A stretch of 64,000 nucleotides of DNA from contig NZ_BAFZ01000041.1 of assembly GCF_000308575.1 (NCBI RefSeq), positions 124,001-188,000 on the forward strand, read 5' to 3'. Made by a program: the position numbers and the translations under genes. Source of the DNA: Nocardia exalbida NBRC 100660. Lineage in GTDB: Bacteria; Actinomycetota; Actinomycetes; Mycobacteriales; Mycobacteriaceae. Shown here piece after piece: positions 46,256 to 55,126 of this stretch; the first letter of the stretch is position 1, and every line of letters begins with the position of its first letter. A model generated the notes under the pieces. It ran no database searches. It saw only the letters and a program-made list of their open reading frames with translations, and was not told the DNA's origin.

Positions 46256-47707
46256 GTGGAACTCCACCCGCGGATCGTGTCGGGGCCGGTCGATTTCGGC
46301 GCCATACGTTCCGAGTTCGGCCTGGCCTCGGCGTACCCCGCCGAGGCCAGCGCGGAGGCCCGCGACGCGGTGGACGCGTTCGCGGGCATCCGGGCCGATC
46401 GCACGGACATCCCGTTCGTGACGATCGACCCGCCCGGGGCCATGGATCTGGATCAGGCCCTGCACATCGAACGCACCTCCGGCGGCTTCATCGTGCATTA
46501 CGCCATCGCCGATGTAGGCGCCGTGATCGCCCCCGACGGCGCGCTGGCCGAAGAGTCCGGCGCCAGGGGACAGACCTTCTATCTTCCCGACGGCACCGTG
46601 CCGCTGCACCCGCCCGCGTTGTCGGAAGGCTCCGCGAGCCTGCTTCCCGAGCGGACGCGCCCGGCCGCGCTGTGGACCATCGAACTCGACGAGCAGGCCG
46701 AACCGGTGCGGTTCTCGGTGGTTCGTGCCCTGGTCCGCTCCCGGGCCCGGTTCGACTACTTCCACGTGCAGGCCGACGCGGCGTCCGGTCGGCTGCACCC
46801 CTCCATCGCGGCCCTGCCGGAATTCGGCACGCGGCGCATCGAGGCGGGGCTGGCGCGCGGCGCGATCGGGCTGCGGTTGCCCGCGCAAGCCGTGGTCGAG
46901 GACGAGCACGCCGACGGGCACTGGCGGCTGGTGGTGGAACCGCGCACCGCCGCCGACGACTGGAACGAACAGGTCTCGCTGCTGACGGGCATGTGCGCGG
47001 CGCGGATCATGCTGGACGCGGACGCGCCCGCCGGGGAGCGGGTCGCGCTGCTGCGCACCATGCCGCCACCATCGGAAGCCGCGATCGATTCGATGCGCCG
47101 CACCGCGCAGGCGCTGGGCGTGGCGTGGTCCGACGGCGAATCGGTCGGGCGGATGCTGGCCGGACTTGATACCGGCACACCAGCGGCGCTGGTCCTCATG
47201 TCCGAGGCGACAACCCTGCTGCGCGGCGCTTCCTACACCGTGGTCGACGGGGAGTCAGGGGAGCCGCCCGCGCCGGAAAATCTGCGGCACAGTGCGATCG
47301 GCGCCCCGTACGCGCACGTCACCGCCCCGCTGCGGCGGTTGTCGGACCGGTTCACGACCGAGATCTGCCTGGCCAGGTGCGCGGGAACCGAGGTGCCGCG
47401 CTGGGTGCGCGAGGGGCTGGCGGGCGCGGCCGACGCCATGCGGCGCAGCGACAACGTCGCGGGCAAGCTCGAACGGGCCTGTATCGACCTGACCGAGTCG
47501 ACCCTGCTGGCGCCGCGGACCGGCGCGCAGTTCGACGCCGTGGTGGTGCGCGAGGCCAACGGCAACCGGCCCGCCGTGGTCTTCGTTCCCGACCCGCCGG
47601 TGCTCGGGCCGTGCGTGGGGAAACCGCCGGAAGGTAAGACGGTGCGGGTGCGGCTGCTGTCGGCCGACCCGGTGGAGCGGAAAGTGTCGTTCGAGTACCC
47701 GGCGTGA
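46256..47707 (+). CDS. RNB-domain ribonuclease-like protein
   Basis: A 483-residue member of the RNase II/RNase R catalytic family without the usual cold-shock and S1 domains being evident. The catalytic segment is FVTIDPPGAMDLDQALHIER. The first three metal-binding aspartates are present, while the fourth position of the D-L-D-D set is glutamine. Other RNB motifs are HYAIADVGAVI, TFYLPDGTVPLHPPAL and YAHVTAPLRRLSDRFT. RNase II-type enzymes degrade RNA 3' to 5'. The D-to-Q form is common in actinobacterial RNB proteins as I recall, so it may still be active. GTG start at 46256, probably co-transcribed with the preceding secreted-protein gene. Confidence 0.88.
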   Translation: MELHPRIVSGPVDFGAIRSEFGLASAYPAEASAEARDAVDAFAGIRADRTDIPFVTIDPPGAMDLDQALHIERTSGGFIVHYAIADVGAVIAPDGALAEESGARGQTFYLPDGTVPLHPPALSEGSASLLPERTRPAALWTIELDEQAEPVRFSVVRALVRSRARFDYFHVQADAASGRLHPSIAALPEFGTRRIEAGLARGAIGLRLPAQAVVEDEHADGHWRLVVEPRTAADDWNEQVSLLTGMCAARIMLDADAPAGERVALLRTMPPPSEAAIDSMRRTAQALGVAWSDGESVGRMLAGLDTGTPAALVLMSEATTLLRGASYTVVDGESGEPPAPENLRHSAIGAPYAHVTAPLRRLSDRFTTEICLARCAGTEVPRWVREGLAGAADAMRRSDNVAGKLERACIDLTESTLLAPRTGAQFDAVVVREANGNRPAVVFVPDPPVLGPCVGKPPEGKTVRVRLLSADPVERKVSFEYPA

Positions 47708-47723
47708 CAGGCCGGGAGCCCGC

Positions 47724-49553
47724 TCATCCGAACAGTGTGGCGGCGGTGGCCGGATAGCGGCTCAGCTCGCGACCTGCCGCCGCGTCCTCCGCGGCGGCGA
47801 GAATCTCGTAGAGACCGGCATCCTCGCCCGCGGCGGCGGCCTCGGCCGCGCGGTGCAGGATCGCCTCGTGCGACTCCACCGCGTCCCGGTGATCGCCGAG
47901 CACGGTCTGGAGCTTCTTCGCGCGGCTGCCGCGCTCGGCGGCCTCGTCCCCGATCACCTGCTCCGCCGCCTCGCACGCGTACCGCAGCCGCTTGGCGCTC
48001 TTGCGGATGTCGTGCAGCAACTCCACCCGGTGCAGCGGGTCGACGGTGGCCTCGGCGCGGACCAGGGACTGCACCCGGTCGAGGTCGCGCCGCAGCACCT
48101 CGCCGAAGACGTCCGTCGCGGACGCGGCGGCGCGGGAGTGGCGCAGCGGCGGATCGGTGCGCCACCCGGACAGTTCGTCGCGCAGCTCGCGGTAGCGCGC
48201 GCTGTCCAGCGCGGCCAGCACCTCGTCGTGCGCCGCACGATAGCGCTCGCGCTCGGTGTCGACCAGACGCTTGGTGACGGCGTCGAGGCCGGCCCGCTCG
48301 GCATGCTCGGTGAGCAGGTCGGCGAACCGGTCGGCGCGCACCTCCGCGTCTCGCGCCGCGCCGAGCAATCCGGCCAGCCACTTGAGTTCCGCGCCCATCG
48401 CGGCGGCGGGTTTCTTCGTGAGCAGTCGGCCGTAGGACCGCAGCACGCTGCGCAGCCTGCGGGTGGCCACCCGCATCTGATGGACCGAATCCGGTGCGTC
48501 GGCGCGGACCTCGGGCTCGGCGGCCAAGAGCCGGTCGATGTCCTCGCGCAACGCGGCGACCAGTGCGTTCCCGGCCGTGACCACCGGGCGGACCCCTGCT
48601 TTCGCGAATCGGTCGGTCGCTTCGATCAGGTGATGGGTGATGCCGGGTTCGCTCGCCGCGTGCCCGGCGTCGTCGACGATGTGCAGGACCGAGCCGGGCC
48701 AGGCGCGATGCAGATCCCACGCGCTGACCGCCGGGCAGACGATGTCGTGACGGCCCTGCACGATCACGGCGGGAATGTGGGAGATGGCGTCGATATCGCG
48801 CAGCAGCTGGCCCTCCTCGAGGAACCCGCCGTTGCGGAAGTAGTGGTTCTCGATGCGCGCGAACGCGAGGGCGAATCGGGGATCGGACGTCTCGGCCACC
48901 CGATCCGGGTGCGGCAGCAGCGAACTCGTCGCACCCTCCCAGCTGGACCAGGCGATCGCGGCCGTGCGGGCGAGCTGCTCGTCGGGTGCGTGCAGCAGGC
49001 GGTGGTAGACCTCGACCAGGTCGCCGTCGCGTTCGTCCTCGGGCACCGGTGCGAGGAACTTCTCCCACTCGTCCGGATAGACGTAGCCGGCGGCGCCGTT
49101 GTAGTACCAGTCGATTTCCTTGCGCCGCAACAGGAAGATCCCGCGCAGCACCATTTCGGTGACGCGGTCGGGATGCCGCTGGGCGTAGGCCAGCGCGAGC
49201 GTGGACCCCCACGAACCGCCGAACACCTGCCAGCGATCGATGCCGAGATGTTCGCGCAACGCCTCGATATCGGAGATCAGATGGCCGGTGGTGTTGTACT
49301 CCAGACTCGCGCCGTCGGCCAGGTGCGGGGTGGATCGGCCGCACCCGCGCTGGTCGAACAGCACGATCCGATAGGCGGCCGGATCGAAGAACTGCCGATG
49401 GAACGGCGCGGTCCCGCCGCCGGGGCCACCGTGCAGGAACACCACCGGCTTGCCCTCCGGGTTGCCGCTGACTTCCCAGTACACCGACTGGCCGTCGCCG
49501 ACCGCCAGCATGCCGGAGTCGTACGGCTCGATCGCTGGATAGCGGGTGCGCAT
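47724..49553 (-). CDS. Prolyl iminopeptidase fused to a CHAD domain
   Basis: A 609-residue two-domain protein with no internal stop. Residues 1-312 are an S33 prolyl aminopeptidase: oxyanion motif HGGPGGG (41-47), LFDQRGCGRS, nucleophile Ser114 in GGSWGS, acid in VQGRHDIVCP, and histidine in DDAGHAASE. It should release N-terminal proline from peptides. Residues about 320-609 are a CHAD domain with the basic conserved helix VHQMRVATRRLRSVLRSYGR and a second RKSAKRLRYACEAAE. CHAD domains bind polyphosphate or phosphate-rich partners. In M. tuberculosis the CHAD gene near panB (Rv2226) is a CYTH-CHAD protein, so this pairing is unusual. The gene ends 16 bp from the convergent RNB gene. Confidence 0.9.
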   Translation of the reverse strand: MRTRYPAIEPYDSGMLAVGDGQSVYWEVSGNPEGKPVVFLHGGPGGGTAPFHRQFFDPAAYRIVLFDQRGCGRSTPHLADGASLEYNTTGHLISDIEALREHLGIDRWQVFGGSWGSTLALAYAQRHPDRVTEMVLRGIFLLRRKEIDWYYNGAAGYVYPDEWEKFLAPVPEDERDGDLVEVYHRLLHAPDEQLARTAAIAWSSWEGATSSLLPHPDRVAETSDPRFALAFARIENHYFRNGGFLEEGQLLRDIDAISHIPAVIVQGRHDIVCPAVSAWDLHRAWPGSVLHIVDDAGHAASEPGITHHLIEATDRFAKAGVRPVVTAGNALVAALREDIDRLLAAEPEVRADAPDSVHQMRVATRRLRSVLRSYGRLLTKKPAAAMGAELKWLAGLLGAARDAEVRADRFADLLTEHAERAGLDAVTKRLVDTERERYRAAHDEVLAALDSARYRELRDELSGWRTDPPLRHSRAAASATDVFGEVLRRDLDRVQSLVRAEATVDPLHRVELLHDIRKSAKRLRYACEAAEQVIGDEAAERGSRAKKLQTVLGDHRDAVESHEAILHRAAEAAAAGEDAGLYEILAAAEDAAAGRELSRYPATAATLFG

Positions 49554-49566
49554 CCGACCGCCCGGC

Positions 49567-50016
49567 TCAGAACGCCAGACCGGAGGCCAGATCCGGGATG
49601 CCGAGTGCCTCCACGGCCTGCTGCCGCACGTCCGGGCAGCTCTTGGTGGTGAGGCGGTCGACGATCGGCTTGTCGGCCAGCACCGCGCCGTTGATGCCGC
49701 CGTTGCGCAGCGCCCACTCGTGCACCAGGGCGTTGAGCCCGATCTTGCCGAGGGTGCCGCCCTGGATTCGCCAGTTGGACAGCTCCGGCCGGATCATGTC
49801 GCACAGCTGGGCCGCGGCCGCGTCGGAGATCTCCGGGGCCGTCGGCGTGACGCGGCCGGAGGTCGTGCCCGGCGCCCCGGTGGCCGATACCGTGGTCGAA
49901 CTCGAGCTGCCGGTGGGGGCCGGGTCCGAGTCGCTGCCGCAAGCGGTCAACGCCCCGGCGGCGAATACGCCCGCCACCAGCAGGGTGCTGCGTGATATCC
50001 AACGGCTGTACGGCAT
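49567..50016 (-). CDS. Hypothetical lipoprotein
   Basis: A 149-residue lipoprotein. From ATG 50016 (MPYSRWISRSTLLVAGVFAA) the signal peptide ends in ALTAC, placing the lipidated cysteine at 26. A Ser/Thr/Pro linker of about 40 residues follows. Next is a small domain with two cysteines (AAAQLCDMIRPELSNWRIQG, LTTKSCPDVRQQAVEALGIP), likely disulphide-linked outside the membrane. The longer reading from 50061 would hide the signal peptide. It lies 13 bp upstream of the peptidase-CHAD gene on the same strand. Function unknown. Confidence 0.8.
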   Translation of the reverse strand: MPYSRWISRSTLLVAGVFAAGALTACGSDSDPAPTGSSSSTTVSATGAPGTTSGRVTPTAPEISDAAAAQLCDMIRPELSNWRIQGGTLGKIGLNALVHEWALRNGGINGAVLADKPIVDRLTTKSCPDVRQQAVEALGIPDLASGLAF

Positions 50017-50107
50017 GGGTACCTCTGGTCGTGTCGGTAATGTCGGCATCGAGTCTGCCATTGATTTCGGCGACCGGCCCGAACCGGCCGTTTTCGGTGG
50101 GAATAGG

Positions 50108-50905
50108 TCACTGGAAGTGCGCGCGGAGCTCGTCGAGCAGATCCTGGCGTACCCGATCGAAGGCCGGCTCGGCGCTTTCCACGGTCCGCCACGGATGCAG
50201 GGCGACCAATGGAGCCAGGCGGTCGGCTGCGGCGATCTCGGCCTCGGATACGTCCCCCACCTGTCGCCAGCGGGCGAAATACTCCGCGCGATAGGGACTG
50301 TTCAGCACGCGGTGGGACAGGAACGGGTGGGTGATCACGGCATCGCCCCAGTCGAAGAGCAGGCCGGGCCCTGCACCACGCGCGAAGACGTTGCCCGGGT
50401 GCAGATCGTTGTGCTCGATGCCGAGCAGACCGGACGCGGTCAGCACGGTGGCGGCCGCTTCGATGCCGCCGCCGAGCCCCGGCACGCGCGGCTCGAAATG
50501 GCGGTAGACGCTGATCAATTCGCCCGGCGGCAAGTACGGTGTGCCGGTGGCGCGCAAGTCTTCCACGTGCGTGCCGAGCGCGCGCTGGAGATCGGCATAG
50601 TGGCGGATCAAAGCGGGCCATCCTGCGTCGAAGCCGTCGGCGGTGGCGCCGCCGTCCGGGCTGAGCAGCCAGCCGTTGTCCGGGTGCACCGCGAGCGGTT
50701 CCAGCACGCTGCCGGGACGCAGGTGGGCCAGCAGACGCAACAGCGGTCCCTCGTGGACGAAGGCGCGCGCGTTGGCCTTGACCCACATCGGGCCGGCATC
50801 GGTGGGAACACGGGCGAGTAGCGACCATGCTCGCCGCTTGGTCTCCACCGCGATGCCGGTGACTTCGATGCCGTGGGCACGCAGGATGGTGCGCGCCCAG
50901 TTCAC
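50108..50905 (-). CDS. Aminoglycoside phosphotransferase-family kinase
   Basis: A 265-residue protein with the APH/choline kinase fold. The catalytic loop is HNDLHPGNVFA (Asp as base, Asn for Mg) and the metal-binding motif is LFDWGDAVI. The N-terminal lobe has VKANARAFVHEGPLLRLLAH with the likely ATP lysine. Nothing points to a resistance role; such genes in Nocardia are numerous and mostly of unknown substrate, with small-molecule phosphorylation the likely reaction. The start GTG at 50905 fits an N-terminus MNWARTILRAHGIEV, but upstream in-frame codons remain open. panB lies upstream on the same strand. Confidence 0.83.
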   Translation of the reverse strand: MNWARTILRAHGIEVTGIAVETKRRAWSLLARVPTDAGPMWVKANARAFVHEGPLLRLLAHLRPGSVLEPLAVHPDNGWLLSPDGGATADGFDAGWPALIRHYADLQRALGTHVEDLRATGTPYLPPGELISVYRHFEPRVPGLGGGIEAAATVLTASGLLGIEHNDLHPGNVFARGAGPGLLFDWGDAVITHPFLSHRVLNSPYRAEYFARWRQVGDVSEAEIAAADRLAPLVALHPWRTVESAEPAFDRVRQDLLDELRAHFQ

Positions 50906-50982
50906 CAGGGGTTCCAGCGGTTGGCCGAGCAGCGTGCGGGGGGCGTGCGCTGCCCGGCCGGTGCCGGCCGGGGAATCGCCGG

Positions 50983-51843
50983 TCAGAAGCTGTGTTCCGG
51001 CCCGGGGAAGCTGCCCCGGCGCACTTCGTCGGCGTAGGCCGCGGCGGCGGCGCGCAATTCGTCACCCACGTTGCCGAAGCGCTTGACGAATTTCGCGGTC
51101 TTGCCGCTGGTGTAGCCGGCCATGTCCTGCCAGACCAGCACCTGCGCGTCGGTGTCCGCGCCCGCGCCGATGCCGACGGTGGGAATGGTCAGTTTGCGGG
51201 TGACCTGTCCCGCCAGCTCGGCCGGGACCATCTCCATGACCACGGAGAACGCGCCGGCCTCCTGGACCGCGATGGCGTCGGCGATCAGTTGCTCGGCGCC
51301 GTCGCCGCGGCCCTGCACCCGGAATCCACCCAGCGTGTTCACGCTCTGCGGGGTGAAGCCGATGTGCGCCATGACCGGGATGCCCGCCGCGGTGATGAGC
51401 GCGATCTGCTCGGCGACGCGCTCGCCGCCTTCCAGCTTCACCGCGTGCGCCCCGCCCTCCTTCATGAACCGGGTCGCGGTGGCCAGCGCCTGCTGCGGGG
51501 AGGACTCGTAGGTGCCGAACGGCAGGTCGGCCACCACCAGGGCGTGCGGCGCGCCGCGCACCACGCCGCGCACCAGCGGGATGAGTTCGTCCACGGTGAT
51601 CGGCACGGTGGTGTCGTAGCCGTACACGACGTTGGCCGCGGAGTCGCCCACCAGCAGCACGGGAATGCCTGCTTCTTCGAACAGCCGCGCCGAGGAATAG
51701 TCGTAGGCGGTCAGCATCGCCCAGCGTTCGCCGTCGGCTTTCATCTGCTGCAAGTGGTGCACCCGGGTCTTGCGCACGACCTTCTCGGTCTTGCCGGGCA
51801 CCGCACCGTAGGCAGGGGTTTCCGAATCGGATCCGGACATCAT
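50983..51843 (-). CDS. panB: Ketopantoate hydroxymethyltransferase
   Basis: First committed step of pantothenate (CoA) synthesis: methylene-tetrahydrofolate plus alpha-ketoisovalerate gives ketopantoate. The 286-residue protein has the TIM-barrel motifs [51 protein letters not shown] and [21 protein letters not shown] [16 protein letters not shown] and [11 protein letters not shown] follow, with the catalytic glutamate in the last. The Mg-binding Asp residues are in GDSAA and DLPFG. The first 20 residues are a flexible extension common in actinobacteria. Start ATG 51843 or the next ATG. In M. tuberculosis panB (Rv2225) also faces caeA, as here. Confidence 0.96.
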   Translation of the reverse strand: MMSGSDSETPAYGAVPGKTEKVVRKTRVHHLQQMKADGERWAMLTAYDYSSARLFEEAGIPVLLVGDSAANVVYGYDTTVPITVDELIPLVRGVVRGAPHALVVADLPFGTYESSPQQALATATRFMKEGGAHAVKLEGGERVAEQIALITAAGIPVMAHIGFTPQSVNTLGGFRVQGRGDGAEQLIADAIAVQEAGAFSVVMEMVPAELAGQVTRKLTIPTVGIGAGADTDAQVLVWQDMAGYTSGKTAKFVKRFGNVGDELRAAAAAYADEVRRGSFPGPEHSF

Positions 51844-52021
51844 CGTCCCTTTCGTCTGTGTCGCCTCGGGGCCCGTCCGGGTCCCCGGGATTGTCTGACG
51901 AGAATCAGTGTGCCACTCGCCACCGAGGCGGATTAAGGCGATGACCGGTGCAATTGGTCACAGCACGGGTCGGGTTCGCCCGGGGCGGTGCCCGCGGTGG
52001 CGCGATGGCAATATCGAGGGC

Positions 52022-53566
52022 ATGTCGACGGTGCGAAGTGGGCGCGGAGCGTTCCCGGTGGCGGTGCTGGCCTCGGTCGCTGTCCTGATGTCGGGGTGCG
52101 CCGTCACCCGCACCGAATCGGGGCAGCCGACGACGGCGCCGCCCACCGGCCTGGAGAAGTTCTACGGACAGACGGTGCAGTGGGGCGACTGCACCGGATT
52201 CGGCGGACCCGACGACCGGCTCCCGCCGAGCACCGAGTGCGCGCGGGTCACCGTGCCGGTGGACTACGCGGCGCCCGATGGGCCGACCGCGCAGATCGCG
52301 GTCTCCCGGATCCGGGCGACCGGGCGGCGGGTCGGTTCGCTGGTGATGAACCCGGGCGGGCCGGGGGAGTCCGGCCTCGGCCTGTCGTCGCTGGGTAACA
52401 AGACGGAGTTGGCCGAGCGCTTCGACCGGGTCGGTTTCGACCCGCGCGGTGTCGGCTCCTCCACACCCGTGATCGTCTGCCAGACGCCGCAGGAGCAGGA
52501 CGCCGAGCGCGCCGAGCCGGAGGAGGACTACACCCCGTCCGGTATCGCCGACGCGGAGGCCGACAACCGCCGGTACGCCGACCGTTGCGCCGAACGCACC
52601 GGAAAGGACTTCCTCGCCCATGTCGGCACCCGCGAGGTCGTCCAGGACCTCGACGTCATGCGCGCCGCGCTGGGCGACGCGAAGCTCACCTACGTGGGGT
52701 ACTCCTACGGCACCAAGATCGGTTCGGCCTACGCGGAGAAGTTCCCCGACCGGGTGCGCGCGATGGTGCTGGACGGCGCCATCGACTCCTCCCAGGACCC
52801 GGTGCAGGAGTCGCTGCGGCAGGCGGCGGGCTTCCAGAAGGTGTTCGATGCCTACGCCGCGGACTGCGCGCAGCAGCCGGACTGCCCGCTTGGCGCCGAT
52901 CCGGCGCAGGCGGTGCCGCGGTTCCGCGCGCTGGTGAATCCGCTGTGGGACAAGCCCGCGCAGACCACCGATCCGCGCGGGCTGACCTACGGCGACGCGC
53001 TCACCGGCGTGCGCCAGGCGCTCTACACCGACGAGTTGTGGAAGGTGCTCACGCTGGGGCTGTCGGAGTTGCGCGACGGGCGCGGCGATACGTTGCTGGC
53101 GCTGGCCGACCTCTACGACGGCCGCCGCGACGACGGCAGCTACGCCAATACCACCGACGCGTTCAACGCGATTCGCTGCGTGGACGACCCGCGCGTCGCC
53201 GATCGCGAGGTGACCGGACGCCAGGACGCGCAATACCGCAAAGCGGCCCCGTTCCTGGACGACGGCCACGCCACCGGCGCCGCGCCGCTGGAGTTGTGCA
53301 CCGCCTGGCCGGTGCCGAACACGAGTGAACCGCACCGCATCTCCGTACCCGGGCTGCCGAAGACGGTGGTGGTCTCGACGACCGAGGATCCGGCGACGCC
53401 GTACCAGGCCGGAGTCGACCTGGCCGGGCAGCTGGGCGCCGCGCTGATCACCTACCAGGGCAACCGGCACACGGTGGCGCTGGCCGGCGGCGTGCCGTGC
53501 GTGGACGACGCGGTCATCGCCTATCTGGTCGACCTGACCGAACCCGCTCCCGGTCTCACCTGCTGA
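52022..53566 (+). CDS. Hip1/CaeA-like cell-envelope serine hydrolase lipoprotein
   Basis: A 514-residue tripeptidyl-peptidase-like alpha/beta hydrolase equivalent to Rv2224c. The signal peptide ends in VLMSGC (Cys26), so it is a lipoprotein of the cell envelope. The catalytic triad is Ser228 in GYSYGTK, Asp456 in STTEDPATP and His483 in GNRHTVAL. Ser228 matches the number reported for M. tuberculosis Hip1. The family motif NPGGPGESG and the DPRGVGSS loop are present. M. tuberculosis Hip1 cleaves GroEL2 and affects envelope integrity; the substrate here is inferred only by homology. The start ATG 52022 gives the signal peptide. glnA2 follows. Confidence 0.92.
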   Translation: MSTVRSGRGAFPVAVLASVAVLMSGCAVTRTESGQPTTAPPTGLEKFYGQTVQWGDCTGFGGPDDRLPPSTECARVTVPVDYAAPDGPTAQIAVSRIRATGRRVGSLVMNPGGPGESGLGLSSLGNKTELAERFDRVGFDPRGVGSSTPVIVCQTPQEQDAERAEPEEDYTPSGIADAEADNRRYADRCAERTGKDFLAHVGTREVVQDLDVMRAALGDAKLTYVGYSYGTKIGSAYAEKFPDRVRAMVLDGAIDSSQDPVQESLRQAAGFQKVFDAYAADCAQQPDCPLGADPAQAVPRFRALVNPLWDKPAQTTDPRGLTYGDALTGVRQALYTDELWKVLTLGLSELRDGRGDTLLALADLYDGRRDDGSYANTTDAFNAIRCVDDPRVADREVTGRQDAQYRKAAPFLDDGHATGAAPLELCTAWPVPNTSEPHRISVPGLPKTVVVSTTEDPATPYQAGVDLAGQLGAALITYQGNRHTVALAGGVPCVDDAVIAYLVDLTEPAPGLTC

Positions 53567-53692
53567 ACCGGGCGGGCACGGTTGCTGGTCGGTGACATCG
53601 TCCGGCCCGGTCCGGAGAAAACTCACAAACGGGACGATCCGGCTGTGCGGAGTCTTCCGAAAACATCCAGGTCAGCAATCTTAAGCGTGTAT

Positions 53693-53708
53693 GTAACACA
53701 GATTTAAC
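53693..53708 (+). promoter_or_regulatory. GlnR-box-like element upstream of glnA2
   Basis: GTAAC-N6-TTAAC, which also fits the loose AC-N9-AC spacing reported for actinobacterial GlnR sites. It ends 23 bp before the chosen glnA2 start, in the only AT-rich part of the 165-bp gap after the hydrolase gene. The match is short, so it is suggestive only. Confidence 0.4.
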
Positions 53709-53731
53709 GCCGGATGCTTACGCTCGCGGGC

Positions 53732-55069
53732 ATGGATCGCCAGAAGGAATTCGTGCTGCGGACGCTCGAAGAGCGGGACATCCGCTTCGTACGTCTCTGG
53801 TTCACCGACGTCTTGGGCTACTTGAAGTCCGTCGCGATCGCGCCCGCCGAACTGGAAGGCGCGTTCGAAGAGGGTATCGGCTTCGACGGCTCGGCCATCG
53901 AGGGCTTCGCCCGGGTCTCCGAGGCCGACATGGTCGCCCGGCCCGATCCGTCGACCTTCCAGGTGCTGCCGTGGGCCACCAGCAAAGGCCACCAGCACTC
54001 CGCGCGCATGTTCTGCGACATCACCATGCCCGACGGCTCGCCGTCCTGGGCCGACCCGCGCCATGTGCTGCGCCGCCAGCTGAACAAGGCCGGTGACGTC
54101 GGCTTCAGCTGCTACGTGCACCCCGAGATCGAGTTCTTCCTGCTGGAGAACGGTCCGCAGGGCGGCGTTCCGGTGCCCGCCGACAGCGGCGGCTTCTTCG
54201 ACCAGGCCGTGCACGATTCGGCGCCGAACTTCCGCCGCCACGCCATCGACGCGCTGGAGTCCATGGGCATCTCCGTGGAGTTCAGCCACCACGAGGGCGC
54301 TCCCGGCCAGCAGGAGATCGACCTGCGCTACGCCGACGCGCTGTCCATGGCCGACAACGTGATGACCTTCCGCTACCTGATCAAGGAAGTGGCCATCGAC
54401 GAGGGCGTGCGCGCGACCTTCATGCCCAAGCCGTTCGCCGAATACCCGGGCTCGGCGATGCACACGCACATGAGCCTGTTCGAGGGTGAGACCAACGCCT
54501 TCCACGACCCCGACGACCCGCAGAACCTGTCGGAGACGGCGCGCGCGTTCATCGCGGGCATTCTCGAGCACGCGCCGGAGATCAGCGCGGTCACCAACCA
54601 GTGGGTGAACTCCTACAAGCGCCTCATCCACGGCGGTGAGGCCCCCACCGCGGCCTCGTGGGGCCGGTCCAACCGATCGGCCCTGGTGCGCGTGCCGATG
54701 TACACGCCGAACAAGTCGTCCTCGCGGCGCGTCGAGATCCGCAGCCCCGATTCCGCGTGCAACCCCTACCTGACCTTCGCCGTGCTGCTCGCGGCCGGTT
54801 TGCGGGGCATCGAGAAGGGCTACACGCTGCCGCCGGAGGCGGAGGACGACGTGTTCGCGTTGACCGTCGCGGAGCGGCGCGCGATGGGCTTCCGCGAGCT
54901 GCCGGGCACGCTGGACGAGGCGCTGCAGGCGATGGAGCGCTCCGAGCTGGTCGCCGAGACCCTCGGTGAGCACGTGTTCGACTTCTTCCTGCGCAACAAG
55001 CGCCGGGAGTGGGCGGATTACCGCAGCCAGGTCACGCCGTTCGAGCTCAAGGAATACCTGGGGTTGTGA
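53732..55069 (+). CDS. glnA2: Glutamine synthetase-family protein, GlnA2 type
   Basis: ATP-dependent ligase of 445 residues in the GSI fold. The beta-grasp N-terminus (MDRQKEFVLRTLEERDIRFV) is followed by the family sequences GFDGSAIEGF, CYVHPEIEFFLLENG, HHEGAPGQQEIDLRYADALS, AMHTHMSLF, NSYKRLIHGGEAPTAASWG and RRVEIRSPDSACNPYLTFAV. Length and C-terminus (RSQVTPFELKEYLGL) match GlnA2 rather than the longer GlnA1. In Streptomyces GlnA2 relatives act on polyamines, so plain glutamine synthesis is not assured. The start MDRQKEF at 53732 was chosen over 53714 because it matches the family N-terminus. glnE follows 58 bp downstream. Confidence 0.93.
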   Translation: MDRQKEFVLRTLEERDIRFVRLWFTDVLGYLKSVAIAPAELEGAFEEGIGFDGSAIEGFARVSEADMVARPDPSTFQVLPWATSKGHQHSARMFCDITMPDGSPSWADPRHVLRRQLNKAGDVGFSCYVHPEIEFFLLENGPQGGVPVPADSGGFFDQAVHDSAPNFRRHAIDALESMGISVEFSHHEGAPGQQEIDLRYADALSMADNVMTFRYLIKEVAIDEGVRATFMPKPFAEYPGSAMHTHMSLFEGETNAFHDPDDPQNLSETARAFIAGILEHAPEISAVTNQWVNSYKRLIHGGEAPTAASWGRSNRSALVRVPMYTPNKSSSRRVEIRSPDSACNPYLTFAVLLAAGLRGIEKGYTLPPEAEDDVFALTVAERRAMGFRELPGTLDEALQAMERSELVAETLGEHVFDFFLRNKRREWADYRSQVTPFELKEYLGL

Positions 55070-55081
55070 TCCGCGCGATGT

Positions 55082-55102
55082 CCGGGGGCGGCGTGCCCCC
55101 GG
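55082..55102 (+). terminator. Hairpin between glnA2 and glnE
   Basis: Perfect 8-bp stem (55082-55089 with 55095-55102) and a 5-base loop, beginning 13 bp after the glnA2 stop and ending 24 bp before the glnE start. It may weaken read-through and so lower glnE expression relative to glnA2. Confidence 0.45.
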
Positions 55103-55126
55103 TCGCGGCCATGTAATTTGAGAACC

